From assembly GCF_009754915.1 (NCBI RefSeq), contig NZ_WPIK01000010.1, positions 62,001 to 126,000 of the forward strand: a DNA stretch of 64,000 bases, read 5' to 3'. This stretch comes from Mucilaginibacter arboris (GTDB taxonomy: Bacteria; Bacteroidota; Bacteroidia; Sphingobacteriales; Sphingobacteriaceae). Of this stretch, positions 42,629-51,680 are shown in pieces; within the stretch, counting starts at the first letter, position 1; every line of letters begins with the position of its first letter. The notes under the pieces were generated by a model. That model was not told the origin of the DNA. It was given only the letters and a program-made list of their open reading frames with translations, and did not search any database. The position numbers and the translations under genes were made by a program.

Positions 42629-44971
42629 TTATTTTTTCTTAGCAAATTTTTTCGCCGGTTTTTTAGGCTCTTTTTCAGCAGCATCTGCTAAAACTTTACA
42701 ATCTTCGTAGGTCAGTTCTGCTGCTTCTTTTCCTTTTGGGATTTTTACGTTGAGTTTTCCGGATTTGATGTACGGTCCCCAACGTCCATTTTCAATACGC
42801 ATTTCCGGATCTTCTTTAAAAGATTTGATCAGCTTATCTGCATCGGCCTGGCGTTTGTTTTCAATAATTTCGATACCGGCTTTTTCATCTACATCCAAAG
42901 GGTCAACACCTTTTGGCAGCGAATAAAACATGCTGTTATGGCGGATATAAGGCCCAAATTTACCGATGGCAACCGTCATCTCTTTATCTTCAAAAACACC
43001 GATCTTTTTCGGAAGCTTAAACAGTTCAAGCGCTTCTTCTAAAGTAATGGTTTCAATCATTTGTCCGGCACGAAGACTGGCATAAGCAGGTTTTTCTTCA
43101 CCTTCCACGGCTTCGCCAATTTGTACAAATGGCCCGTAACGGCCAATTCGTACAGATACTTTTTTGTCGCTTTTTGGGTCGATTCCTAAATCGCGTTCGC
43201 CTCTTGCCTTATCAGCCGTTTTAATGGTTTCTTCTACTTCCTGATGAAAAGGCTCATAAAATTTATGGAGCATTTTTGTCCAGTCTTCCAAACCTTGTGC
43301 AATTTCATCAAACTTTTTTTCTACGCCTGCTGTAAAATGATAATCTACAATGCCGTTAAAATGCTGTACCAGAAAATCATTTACCACAACACCAATATCT
43401 GTCGGGAATAATTTTGCTTTTTCGGCACCTGTAATTTCTGATTTCTGCTCTTTAACAACTTTTTTATTTATCAGCGTTAACACATGGTAATTGCGCGTTT
43501 TGCCTTCGCGGTCTTCCTTTACTACATAACCACGGTTTTGGATGGTAGAAATAGTAGGAGCGTAGGTTGATGGCCGGCCGATGCCCAGTTCTTCCAGTTT
43601 TTTAACTAAGCTTGCTTCGGTATTTCGGGCTGGCGGACGGGTAAAACGTTCAGTTGCATTCAAATCCCGCAGGTTTAACTGCTGGCCTTTTGTTAGCGGC
43701 GGTAAAATGGCATTCTCACTGTTGTGATCGTTTTTGTTTTCCTCTTCCTCATCAGATGATTCTAAGTAAACTTTTAAAAAACCGTCAAACCTTAATACTT
43801 CGCCGTTTGCAACCAGCTCATCTTTCCTGGTCGAGATGCTGATTTTAGCAGTTGTTTTTTCAAATAAAGCTTCGCTCATTTGCGAAGCGATAGAACGTTT
43901 CCAGATCAGTTCATACAAACGTACTTCAGCAGAATCGCCATCGGTAGTATGATGGTTGAAGTAGGTTGGACGAATAGCTTCGTGTGCTTCCTGTGCACCG
44001 GCTGATTTGGTTTTATATTTTCTGAACTGATAATATTTCTCGCCAAAGGCAGAATTAATTTCTTTTGCTGCTGCGTCCAAAGCTGTATCCGATAAGTTAA
44101 CCGAATCGGTACGCATATAAGTAATCTTTCCGGATTCGTATAAACGTTGTGCTAAAGACATTGTTCTGGATACCGAAAAGCCCAGTTTTCTGCTTGCTTC
44201 CTGTTGCAATGTAGAAGTAGTAAATGGTGCAGCCGGGGCACGTTTAGAAGGTTTGGTTTCTAAACTGCTAATGTTGAAGATAGCATCGGCACAATCATTC
44301 AGAAATTTTTCTGCATCGCTTTGCTGTACAAAACGTGTTGGTAACTCTGCTTTAAATACTTCCCTGTTTTTTCCGGTGGTAAAAACAGCAACCACGCGGT
44401 AAGCAGCTTCAGGTTTAAATTTGTTGATTTCCCGTTCGCGCTCTACAATTAACCGGACCGCAACAGATTGTACGCGTCCTGCAGAAAGTGAAGGTTTTAT
44501 CTTTTTCCATAGCACAGGAGACAGTTCAAAACCAACCAAACGGTCTAATACCCGGCGTGCCTGTTGGGCATTTACTAAGTTATAATCTATTTTTCGTGGA
44601 GATTCAATCGCTTTTAAAATTGCCGGTTTGGTAATTTCATGAAAAACAATACGGCGGGTATTGGCATCTTTTAAACCTAAAGTTTCAAACAAATGCCAGG
44701 AAATGGCTTCGCCTTCACGGTCTTCATCGGAAGCGAGCCATATAATGTCTGCTTCTTTAGCTAATTTCTTTAACTCGTTCACCACCTGCTTTTTATCAGC
44801 AGGAACTTCATATTTTTGTGTAAAGCCGTTAGCAATATCAATGGCGTCTTCAGATTTTACTAAATCGCGAATATGTCCATAGCTCGATTTCACAGTAAAA
44901 TCTTTGCCCAGATATCCTTCAATGGTTTTGGCTTTTGCCGGTGATTCTACAATTAGTAAATTTTTTGCCAT
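42629..44971 (-). CDS. topA: DNA topoisomerase I (type IA)
   Basis: TopA relaxes negative supercoils. The 780-residue protein has the Toprim start LLIVESPAKAKTIEGYLG, the SDEDREGEAISWHL acidic triad and the active-site tyrosine in ITYMRTDSVNLS (near 295). The C terminus has three topoisomerase-I repeat modules without cysteines (RIGRYGPFVQIGE, AIGKFGPYIRH, ENGRWGPYIKSGK) and a lysine-rich tail (KKPAKKFAKKK). This zinc-free tail is normal for Bacteroidota. Confidence 0.96.
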   Translation of the reverse strand: MAKNLLIVESPAKAKTIEGYLGKDFTVKSSYGHIRDLVKSEDAIDIANGFTQKYEVPADKKQVVNELKKLAKEADIIWLASDEDREGEAISWHLFETLGLKDANTRRIVFHEITKPAILKAIESPRKIDYNLVNAQQARRVLDRLVGFELSPVLWKKIKPSLSAGRVQSVAVRLIVEREREINKFKPEAAYRVVAVFTTGKNREVFKAELPTRFVQQSDAEKFLNDCADAIFNISSLETKPSKRAPAAPFTTSTLQQEASRKLGFSVSRTMSLAQRLYESGKITYMRTDSVNLSDTALDAAAKEINSAFGEKYYQFRKYKTKSAGAQEAHEAIRPTYFNHHTTDGDSAEVRLYELIWKRSIASQMSEALFEKTTAKISISTRKDELVANGEVLRFDGFLKVYLESSDEEEENKNDHNSENAILPPLTKGQQLNLRDLNATERFTRPPARNTEASLVKKLEELGIGRPSTYAPTISTIQNRGYVVKEDREGKTRNYHVLTLINKKVVKEQKSEITGAEKAKLFPTDIGVVVNDFLVQHFNGIVDYHFTAGVEKKFDEIAQGLEDWTKMLHKFYEPFHQEVEETIKTADKARGERDLGIDPKSDKKVSVRIGRYGPFVQIGEAVEGEEKPAYASLRAGQMIETITLEEALELFKLPKKIGVFEDKEMTVAIGKFGPYIRHNSMFYSLPKGVDPLDVDEKAGIEIIENKRQADADKLIKSFKEDPEMRIENGRWGPYIKSGKLNVKIPKGKEAAELTYEDCKVLADAAEKEPKKPAKKFAKKK

Positions 44972-45070
44972 TTAATAGGATAGTTTTTGCAAAGTAAGCA
45001 TATACAAACTCCAAACGCAATATTTGCTGCTATTTATTATATATAGCAAAATTGCATTTAGAAAAAAGTA

Positions 45071-45087
45071 TCGATAAAAGAAGTAGT
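45071..45087 (+). repeat. Partial GAAGTAG motif copy
   Basis: TCGATAAAAGAAGTAG, close to the mnmA stop; the left TTTTTA arm is not kept. Confidence 0.5.
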
Positions 45088-45102
45088 TGATATTGTTATC
45101 GG

Positions 45103-46191
45103 TCAAATTAAAAATCCTCCGCCCAGCAGATCATTCCCTTCATAAAAAACAGCTGATTGTCCAGGTGCAATACCTGCAACTTTGTGATGAAAATCTATTT
45201 TCAGATGGTCGTTCATTTGAGTAACTGTACTTAAAGCCCCCTGGTCTTTATAACGTATTTTGGTAATTGCATCAACGCTGTTATTCAAATTATCGTATTT
45301 GATCAGATTAAAATCACGTACCCAGGCTTCACTGCTTTCCAAGTCTTCCTGTTCACCTAAAACAACAGTATTTGTATTTGGGTCGATTTTAGTAACAAAC
45401 ATCGGTTTTCCTAAAGCAATACCCAAACCTTTGCGTTGGCCGATCGTGTAAAAAGGATAGCCCTGATGCTTGCCAACTATTGTTCCGTCACCTAAAACAA
45501 AATTTCCGCCTGCAACCCTTTCTTCCAGATCTTCTACCTGATGCTTTAAAAAGGCACGGTAATCGTTATCAGGCACAAAACAAATTTCATAGCTTTCGCT
45601 TTTGTTAGCCAGTTCTAACTGCCCCATTTCTACGGCCATACTCTTAATCTCAGCTTTAGTGTACGATCCTAGTGGAAAATGGGTCCGGGCTAAGTTTTTT
45701 TGAGAAACGCCCCATAAAACATAAGATTGGTCTTTGTGTTCGTCGCGGCCTTTAGAAATTACATAACGGCCGTTATGCTGCTTCCTGATATTAGCGTAAT
45801 GGCCTGTTGCAATAAATTCGCAGTCTAATTTGTCCGCTCTTTTTAATAAAGCTTCCCATTTAATGTGGGTGTTGCAGAGCACGCAGGGGTTTGGTGTACG
45901 GCCTGAGAGGTATTCACCTACAAAATTATTGATGATAGAACCACCAAATTCGCTTCGGATATCCAGGATGTAATGCGGAAAACCATATCCAACAGCCAGT
46001 GCACGCGCATCATTGATGCTATCTAAACTGCAACAGCCTGTTTCTTTAGAACTGGAGCCGGAGGAAGCATAATCCCAGGTTTTCATGGTCAGGCCAATCA
46101 CTTCGTAGCCCTGCTCGTGCAGCATTACTGCTGCTACCGAACTATCAACCCCGCCGCTCATGGCTACTAATATTCTTCCGTGCTTACTCAT
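45103..46191 (-). CDS. mnmA: tRNA-specific 2-thiouridylase MnmA
   Basis: MnmA thiolates U34 of tRNA-Lys, -Glu and -Gln, taking sulfur relayed from IscS. I place the start at the ATG at 46191 (MSKHGRILVAMSGGVDSS), 362 residues. The longer frame from 46209 overlaps the promoter box. Visible are the PP-loop VAMSGGVDSSVAAVML, the cysteine-bearing TPNPCVLCNTHIKW, TGHYANI and the second catalytic cysteine near YEICFVPDNDYRAFL. Confidence 0.95.
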   Translation of the reverse strand: MSKHGRILVAMSGGVDSSVAAVMLHEQGYEVIGLTMKTWDYASSGSSSKETGCCSLDSINDARALAVGYGFPHYILDIRSEFGGSIINNFVGEYLSGRTPNPCVLCNTHIKWEALLKRADKLDCEFIATGHYANIRKQHNGRYVISKGRDEHKDQSYVLWGVSQKNLARTHFPLGSYTKAEIKSMAVEMGQLELANKSESYEICFVPDNDYRAFLKHQVEDLEERVAGGNFVLGDGTIVGKHQGYPFYTIGQRKGLGIALGKPMFVTKIDPNTNTVVLGEQEDLESSEAWVRDFNLIKYDNLNNSVDAITKIRYKDQGALSTVTQMNDHLKIDFHHKVAGIAPGQSAVFYEGNDLLGGGFLI

Positions 46192-46206
46192 CTGTAATTT
46201 AAAGTG

Positions 46207-46214
46207 CAAAAGTA
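46207..46214 (-). promoter_or_regulatory. mnmA -7 box
   Basis: The minus strand reads TACTTTTG (TAnnTTTG). Because it overlaps the upstream ATG at 46209, it supports the internal start at 46191. Confidence 0.65.
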
Positions 46215-46298
46215 ATATATGAATTTAACATATAAAAAGAGCATGGGTCAGGCTTAGGTAAATACTGAAGCAACAACACTTATCTCTAATGAGGTTTA

Positions 46299-46620
46299 GG
46301 ATCTGTTTAAAATTTATTCCCCATTTTTTGTATGCTTCTTTTTTGGCTAAAGCCGCTACCTGCGTTTATACAACCCACGGCCTAAAGGCCGTGGCAATTT
46401 CAAAGCTTGGTTTTACGACAGATTTTCTGTTTGTCGATACCAATCGCCCTGTATAGATAAGAGCTCCCAGTCAGGTTTAAATTACAGTTGCCACGGCCTT
46501 CAGGCCGTGGACAAAGGATAACCGACAACAGGCTTTAGCCAAAAAACCAAAAGCACAGGGCATTTAAAATTTATGGCATAAAAGGAGCATCAAACAAAAG
46601 GACAAAATTTAAACAGGCCC
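46299..46620. mobile_element. MITE-like element C with nested palindromes
   Basis: The ends are inverted: GGATCTGTTTAAAATTT (46299-46315) and AAAATTTAAACAGGCCC (46604-46620). Inside come outward-facing GAAGCAT-type copies (about 46331-46346 and 46575-46591), a GGCTAAAGCC / GGCTTTAGCC pair, and two identical-stem hairpins CCACGGCC...GGCCGTGG (46375-46394 and 46491-46510). No open frame is present. Confidence 0.65.
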
Positions 46621-46621
46621 T

Positions 46622-46629
46622 TAAATTTG
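46622..46629 (+). promoter_or_regulatory. Possible -7 box for the sugar-oxidation cluster
   Basis: TAAATTTG matches TAnnTTTG directly after element C, 127 bp before the first GMC gene. The long leader makes this uncertain. Confidence 0.35.
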
Positions 46630-46756
46630 CAGACACTATTTCTGCAAATGATAGTCATTTTATAACTTTTTTTATCTTTAAAAAGAAATAGTAAAAGTAA
46701 TTTCTACATTAGCCTTTACAACCAGTTAACTTTTTATAATCTTCTTATTTTAATTT

Positions 46757-48436
46757 ATGGCCAGCAACGTGTATGATGCTATTGTTATTGGTTCCGGTAT
46801 TTCTGGCGGCTGGGCCGCCAAAGAACTTACGGAAAAGGGGCTAAAAACCATCCTTTTAGAACGCGGTAGAAATATTGAGCACATCAAAGATTATGTAAAT
46901 GCCAATAAAGCGCCTTGGGAGTTTCCGCACCGCGGAGGTAAAACCCAGGAAATGATCAAGGATTATCCCGTTTTAAGCAGAGATTATACTTTGAACGAAA
47001 TGAACCTCGATTACTGGACAAATGAAAAGGAAAGCCCTTATGTCGAAGTAAAACCGTTTGATTGGTTTCGCGGCTATCATGTTGGCGGACGCTCTTTAAT
47101 GTGGGGCAGGCAATCTTACCGCTGGAGCGATTATGATTTTGAAGCGAATGCTAAAGATGGTATTGCTATTGACTGGCCTATCCGTTACAAGGATTTAGCT
47201 CCCTGGTACAGTTATGTAGAAAAATTTGCAGGAATTAGTGGCAACCGCGATGGCTTGCCGCAATTGCCGGATGGCGATTTTATGCCGCCTATGGAAATGA
47301 ACGTGGTAGAAAAAGACGTAGCTGCACGTATCAAATCACATTATAAAAATATGCGCCACATGGTTATTGGAAGAGTAGCCAATATTACCGAAGCGCTTAA
47401 AAACAGGACTAACTGCCAATATAGAAATAAATGCTGGCTGGGTTGCCCTTTTGGTGCTTATTTCAGCACGCAATCTTCTACTTTGCCAGCAGCTGTGGCC
47501 ACGGGTAATTTAACGCTTCGCCCGTTTTCTATCGTTACTAAAATTTTGTATGATAAAAACAGCAAGAAGGCAACCGGAGTGGAAGTGCTTGATGCAGAAA
47601 CCAATCAAACTTACGAGTACAAAGCGAAAGTAATTTTCCTGAATGCTTCTACCTTAAACTCTGCCTGGGTTTTAATGAATTCTGCTACCGATGTCTGGCC
47701 GGATGGTTTAGGCAGCAGCAGTGGCGAACTGGGCCATAATTTAATGGACCATCACTTTCGTTGTGGTGCAAAAGGCAGGGTTGAAGGGTTTGAAGATAAA
47801 TACTACTTTGGCCGCCGTGCCAATGGTATTTATGTACCCCGTTTCCGCAATTTATTTGGTGATAAAAGAGATTATATCCGCGGTTTTGGATACCAGGGAA
47901 GTGCGAGCAGGGAAGGCTGGAGCCGTGAAATTGCCGAAATGAATATTGGCGGAGATTTTAAAGATGCACTATCAGAACCAGGAAGCTGGACGATGGGTTT
48001 AGGTGCCTTTGGCGAAACGCTGCCTTATCATGAAAACCGTACTTATCTCGATAAAACAAAAAAAGATAAATGGGGACTGCCGGTTTTGGCAATGGACGCA
48101 ACCATTAAAGATAACGAGCAGAAAATGCGTGTAGATATGATGCAGGATGCCAAAGAAATGATGGAAATTGCCGGTTTAAAAGATGTAAAAGTTTATAATA
48201 ATGGTTATAATTTAGGTGGAGGTATCCACGAAATGGGAACTGCACGTATGGGCCTTGATCCGAAAACCTCCGTATTAAACAAGCACAACCAGGTTTGGGA
48301 TGCAACCAATGTTTACGTAACAGATGGTGCTGCCATGACATCGGCTGCTTGCCAGAACCCTTCGCTTACTTATATGGCACTTACCGCCCGTGCTGTTGAC
48401 CATGCTGTTGGTGAAATGAAAAAGTTGAATGTTTGA
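46757..48436 (+). CDS. GMC-family oxidoreductase, large subunit of a glucoside/sugar 3-dehydrogenase-type complex (copy 1)
   Basis: This 559-residue FAD protein has the dinucleotide motif IGSGISGGWAAKEL at the N terminus. Its hinge CX5CX3C is at C220, C226 and C230 (CQYRNKCWLGC), the pattern that binds a [3Fe-4S] cluster in bacterial FAD glucose and glucoside dehydrogenases. The C-terminal active-site region is GIHEMGTARMG with NPSLTYMALTARA. It lacks a signal peptide; partners of this type are exported with a Tat-signal small subunit, here probably the 49931 product. It is the first gene of the cluster. Confidence 0.88.
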   Translation: MASNVYDAIVIGSGISGGWAAKELTEKGLKTILLERGRNIEHIKDYVNANKAPWEFPHRGGKTQEMIKDYPVLSRDYTLNEMNLDYWTNEKESPYVEVKPFDWFRGYHVGGRSLMWGRQSYRWSDYDFEANAKDGIAIDWPIRYKDLAPWYSYVEKFAGISGNRDGLPQLPDGDFMPPMEMNVVEKDVAARIKSHYKNMRHMVIGRVANITEALKNRTNCQYRNKCWLGCPFGAYFSTQSSTLPAAVATGNLTLRPFSIVTKILYDKNSKKATGVEVLDAETNQTYEYKAKVIFLNASTLNSAWVLMNSATDVWPDGLGSSSGELGHNLMDHHFRCGAKGRVEGFEDKYYFGRRANGIYVPRFRNLFGDKRDYIRGFGYQGSASREGWSREIAEMNIGGDFKDALSEPGSWTMGLGAFGETLPYHENRTYLDKTKKDKWGLPVLAMDATIKDNEQKMRVDMMQDAKEMMEIAGLKDVKVYNNGYNLGGGIHEMGTARMGLDPKTSVLNKHNQVWDATNVYVTDGAAMTSAACQNPSLTYMALTARAVDHAVGEMKKLNV

Positions 48437-48443
48437 TACTGAA

Positions 48444-48466
48444 ATTTAAGTGATAAAAGAAGCATT
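48444..48466 (+). repeat. Dispersed GAAGCAT motif copy before a start codon
   Basis: ATTTAAGTGA joined to TAAAAGAAGCATT, 8 bp upstream of the ATG at 48475. Confidence 0.8.
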
Positions 48467-48474
48467 TTATTCTC

Positions 48475-49902
48475 ATGACTAAAGAAAACGATCAGCAAAA
48501 AACAGTAAACCGGCGCATTTTTATAAAAAATGCTGCAATTACTGCTGCGGCTTTTACCATCGTTCCGCGCTTTGTTTTAGGCGGAAAAGGATACACAGCA
48601 CCAAGTGATAAATTGATAATTGCCGGCATCGGCGTTGGTGGAAAAGGTGAAAGTGATCTAACCAATTTTTATAAAAGCGGTAAGGCTGAAATTGGTTTTT
48701 TGTGTGATGTGGACGATCGTCGTGCTGCAAAATCTGTAGCAAGTTTTCCGAAAGCAAAATACTACAAAGACTGGCGGAAACTTTTTGATAAAGAAGCAAA
48801 ACACATAGATGCGGTTTCAGTATCAACACCAGATCATAACCATGCCATTATTACTTTGGCTGCCATGCAACACCACAAACATGTGTACGTGCAAAAGCCG
48901 TTAACACATGATATTTACGAAGCGCGGATGTTAACGGAAGCAGCTAAGAAATATAAAGTGGTAACCCAAATGGGCAACCAGGGCGCATCGAATGACGGAA
49001 CACGGCAATTAACAGAATGGTACGATAATGATTTGATTGGAGATGTGCATACGGTTTACTGCTGGACAAATCGCCCGGTCTGGCCGCAAGGTATTCCATG
49101 GCCAACAACAAAAGCAGAAGTTCCTAAAGAGTTAGATTGGGATTTGTGGTTAGGCACAGCTCCTCAGAAAGATTATGTAGATAAACTAATCCCTTTTAAC
49201 TGGCGCGGCTGGTGGGATTACGGTACGGGCGCTTTAGGCGATATGGGTTGCCATTTGGTAGAAGCGCCTTTCCGGGTATTGGGTTTGCAATACGCAAAAG
49301 ATGTACAGGCAAGTGTGGGAAGTGTTTATGTAGATGAATTTAAACGCGGTATTTTTCCGGATAGTTGTCCGCCTTCCAGCCATATTACCCTAACTTTCCC
49401 CAAAACAAACAAAACAAAAGGAGATATAACGCTGCATTGGATGGATGGGGGCATACAGCCGGAAAGGCCTGAAGAATTAGGCGCAAACGAAAAGTTTGGC
49501 GACGACGGAAACGGAACGCTATTTATCGGTACAAAAGGAAAAATGATTGCCAGTACTTATTCTGCTGATCCTAAATTATTACCAACATCCCGCACCAATG
49601 AAGTACAGGTTAAGCAAACCATAGAGCGTGTGCCAGGCCAGGCCGAAGGCCATTACGGACAATGGGTAGAAGCATGTTTGGCAGGTTATGGCAAAAAACA
49701 AGTGAGTTCACCATTTGAAGTTGCCGGCCCGTTAACAGAAGCATTACTGATGGCAAATTTAGCAGTAAGGGGAAATGATTTAAAAGGCGGCCATATAAAA
49801 ATGCTTTGGGATAACCAAAATATGAAGATTACCAATTTTGATGATGTAAACCGTTTTGTAAAACGCGATTACCGTCAGGGCTGGAATAATTTAAAAGTTT
49901 AA
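48475..49902 (+). CDS. Gfo/Idh/MocA-family oxidoreductase, Tat-exported
   Basis: This 475-residue protein has the Tat signal NRRIFIKNAAITAAAFTIVP. The NAD(P)-binding motif is GIGVGGKG near residue 52, and the family EKP motif appears as VQKPLTHD near 142. A long C-terminal beta-sheet domain has TNRPVWPQGIPWP. Family members interconvert hydroxyl and keto groups on sugars or hydrolyse glycosides through redox intermediates. In this cluster it may reduce or process 3-keto-glycosides in the periplasm. Confidence 0.85.
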   Translation: MTKENDQQKTVNRRIFIKNAAITAAAFTIVPRFVLGGKGYTAPSDKLIIAGIGVGGKGESDLTNFYKSGKAEIGFLCDVDDRRAAKSVASFPKAKYYKDWRKLFDKEAKHIDAVSVSTPDHNHAIITLAAMQHHKHVYVQKPLTHDIYEARMLTEAAKKYKVVTQMGNQGASNDGTRQLTEWYDNDLIGDVHTVYCWTNRPVWPQGIPWPTTKAEVPKELDWDLWLGTAPQKDYVDKLIPFNWRGWWDYGTGALGDMGCHLVEAPFRVLGLQYAKDVQASVGSVYVDEFKRGIFPDSCPPSSHITLTFPKTNKTKGDITLHWMDGGIQPERPEELGANEKFGDDGNGTLFIGTKGKMIASTYSADPKLLPTSRTNEVQVKQTIERVPGQAEGHYGQWVEACLAGYGKKQVSSPFEVAGPLTEALLMANLAVRGNDLKGGHIKMLWDNQNMKITNFDDVNRFVKRDYRQGWNNLKV

Positions 49903-49906
49903 TAAC

Positions 49907-49930
49907 ATACTGTTTTTATGCACTAAAAAT
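49907..49930 (-). repeat. Motif variant (TAAAAACAGTAT) abutting a start codon
   Basis: Plus strand ATACTGTTTTTA, TGCAC, TAAAAAT, ending immediately before the ATG at 49931. Confidence 0.7.
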
Positions 49931-50503
49931 ATGGATAGAAGAGAAGCTGTTACCAAAATTGCCTGGCTGCTTGGCGGAACAATAGTAGGCGCCGAGCTTT
50001 TTGTACAAGGTGGATGTAAATCAACGCACGAAAAAGTAAGCGAACTATTTAGTAAAGAGCAAATTAGTTTTTTAGATGAAGTGGGCAATACTATTTTCCC
50101 TGCTACCAATACGCCTGGTGCTAAAGCTGCCGGTATTGGTAAGTTTATGGCGGTAATGGTAAAAGATTGTTATTTGCCAAAAGACCAGAAAGTGTTTACC
50201 AAAGGCTTATCCCAGTTGGATGAAGCAAGCCAGAAAAAGAACGGCAAGAAGTTTTTAGAGTCCGACCCGAAACAGCGTACAGCTTTGCTGGTAGATTTGG
50301 ATAACGAGCAGAAAGCCTATCAAAAAACTAAAAAGAAAGAAGACCCGAACCATTATTTCAGGATGATGAAAGAGCTCACGATGTTAGGCTATTTCACTTC
50401 AGAAGTTGGCGCAACCAAAGCTTTACATTATTTGCCGGTTCCTGGAAAATATGATGGCGATGTGCCTTATAAAAAAGGTGAAAAAGCCTGGGCACTTTCC
50501 TAA
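49931..50503 (+). CDS. Gluconate 2-dehydrogenase subunit 3-family protein, Tat lipoprotein (small subunit 1)
   Basis: This 190-residue protein has the twin-arginine start MDRREAVTKIAWLLGG and a lipobox ending at C29 (FVQGGC). The mature helical domain matches the gluconate dehydrogenase subunit 3 family (FLDEVGNTIFPATNTPGAKA, FLESDPKQRTALL, YFTSEVGATKAL). Such subunits bind the GMC flavoprotein and carry it across the membrane. Likely partner: the 46757 or 57825 product. The next gene starts 20 bp later. Confidence 0.88.
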   Translation: MDRREAVTKIAWLLGGTIVGAELFVQGGCKSTHEKVSELFSKEQISFLDEVGNTIFPATNTPGAKAAGIGKFMAVMVKDCYLPKDQKVFTKGLSQLDEASQKKNGKKFLESDPKQRTALLVDLDNEQKAYQKTKKKEDPNHYFRMMKELTMLGYFTSEVGATKALHYLPVPGKYDGDVPYKKGEKAWALS

Positions 50504-50522
50504 TCAATACAAAAAGTTAATA

Positions 50523-51674
50523 ATGAGACTAAGATTAGGAATGATTGGTGGCGGACAAGGTGCTTTTATTGGTGCTGTTCATCGCATTGCTGCACGAATG
50601 GACGATCAGTATGAATTAGTTTGTGGCGCTTTCAGCAGTGATCCTGCAAAATCAAAAGCAAGCGGTTTGTTACTAAATTTGCCCGACAATCGGATTTATA
50701 ATTCCTGGCAGGAACTGATCGAAAAAGAAAAGCAACTTCCGGAAAACGAACGGGTACAGGTTATCAGCATTGTTACACCAAACCATGTCCATTTTGCACC
50801 TGCAAAAGAAGCATTGGAAAATGGTTTTCATGTTATCCTGGATAAACCTGCAACTTTTTCGCTTCAGGAAGCAAAAGACTTACAGCAAGTAATTGAACAA
50901 ACCGGAAATCTTTTCTGCCTCACCCATACTTATACCGGTTATCCGATGGTAAAAGAAGCAAGGCAGATTGTTTTGTCTGGCAAACTTGGAAAAATCAGAA
51001 AAGTTTATGTAGAATATCCGCAAGGCTGGTTAAGTAAATTTGAAGAAGGAACAGACAATAAACAAGCATCCTGGCGCACAGACCCGACAAAAAGCGGCAT
51101 TGCCGGGGCAATGGGCGATATTGGCACACATGCTTTTAATTTATGCGAATATGTTTCCGGTTTACAAATTGAAAAGCTTTGTGCTGATATAAATATAATG
51201 GTACAAGGCCGTCAGTTAGATGATGACGGTGCCGTATTGTTAAAATTCAGCAACGGAGCAAGCGGTATTTTAGTAGCCACGCAAGTTGCTGCCGGAGAAG
51301 AAAACAATGTTAAAATAAGAGTTTACGGAGAAAAAGGAGGATTAGAGTGGCAACAGGCAGATGCAAATACTTTAAAGGTAATGCTGCTCGACAAACCGGT
51401 AGAAATCTGGCGTACGGGCGGAGGTTATACCAGTTCTTTTGCGCAACAAAATACACGGACACCTGCTGGCCATCCCGAAGGTTACCTGGAAGCTTTTGCC
51501 AATCTTTATAAAAATTTCGCTTTTACTATAAAAGCAGGTTTAGAAGGAAAAAAGCCTGAAAAAGAATGGTTGGATTTTCCGGGAATTGAAGAAGGCGTGC
51601 GCGGAATGGCATTTATAGAAAACGTAATTGCTTCCGGCAAATCAGAAAAAAAATGGACTGATTTTACCATATAA
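50523..51674 (+). CDS. Gfo/Idh/MocA-family oxidoreductase (cytoplasmic)
   Basis: I choose the ATG at 50523 (MRLRLGMIGGGQGAFIG), giving 383 residues. The longer frame overlaps the previous gene and lacks homology-like sequence. The dinucleotide motif is GMIGGGQG, the EKP-like motif is LDKPATF near residue 112, and GDIGTHAFNL marks the C-terminal domain. No signal peptide. It probably oxidises or reduces the imported keto-sugar with NAD(P). It lies 6 bp before an isomerase/epimerase gene. Confidence 0.86.
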   Translation: MRLRLGMIGGGQGAFIGAVHRIAARMDDQYELVCGAFSSDPAKSKASGLLLNLPDNRIYNSWQELIEKEKQLPENERVQVISIVTPNHVHFAPAKEALENGFHVILDKPATFSLQEAKDLQQVIEQTGNLFCLTHTYTGYPMVKEARQIVLSGKLGKIRKVYVEYPQGWLSKFEEGTDNKQASWRTDPTKSGIAGAMGDIGTHAFNLCEYVSGLQIEKLCADINIMVQGRQLDDDGAVLLKFSNGASGILVATQVAAGEENNVKIRVYGEKGGLEWQQADANTLKVMLLDKPVEIWRTGGGYTSSFAQQNTRTPAGHPEGYLEAFANLYKNFAFTIKAGLEGKKPEKEWLDFPGIEEGVRGMAFIENVIASGKSEKKWTDFTI

Positions 51675-51680
51675 TTTACT

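Noticed and set aside
46191-46209. Upstream ATG of mnmA as the start
   Set aside because: It lies within the TACTTTTG promoter box and adds residues not typical of MnmA.
46299-46620. Structured RNA or riboswitch for the sugar cluster
   Set aside because: The nested palindromes and inverted ends fit a MITE-like element better, and no known riboswitch core was recognised.
50406-50522. N-terminal extension of the second Gfo/Idh gene
   Set aside because: It overlaps the preceding gene in another frame; the Rossmann motif begins right after the ATG at 50523.
50800-50815. GAAGCATT match inside the 50523 Gfo/Idh gene
   Set aside because: Encodes AKEAL, a common helical word of this family; no arm upstream.
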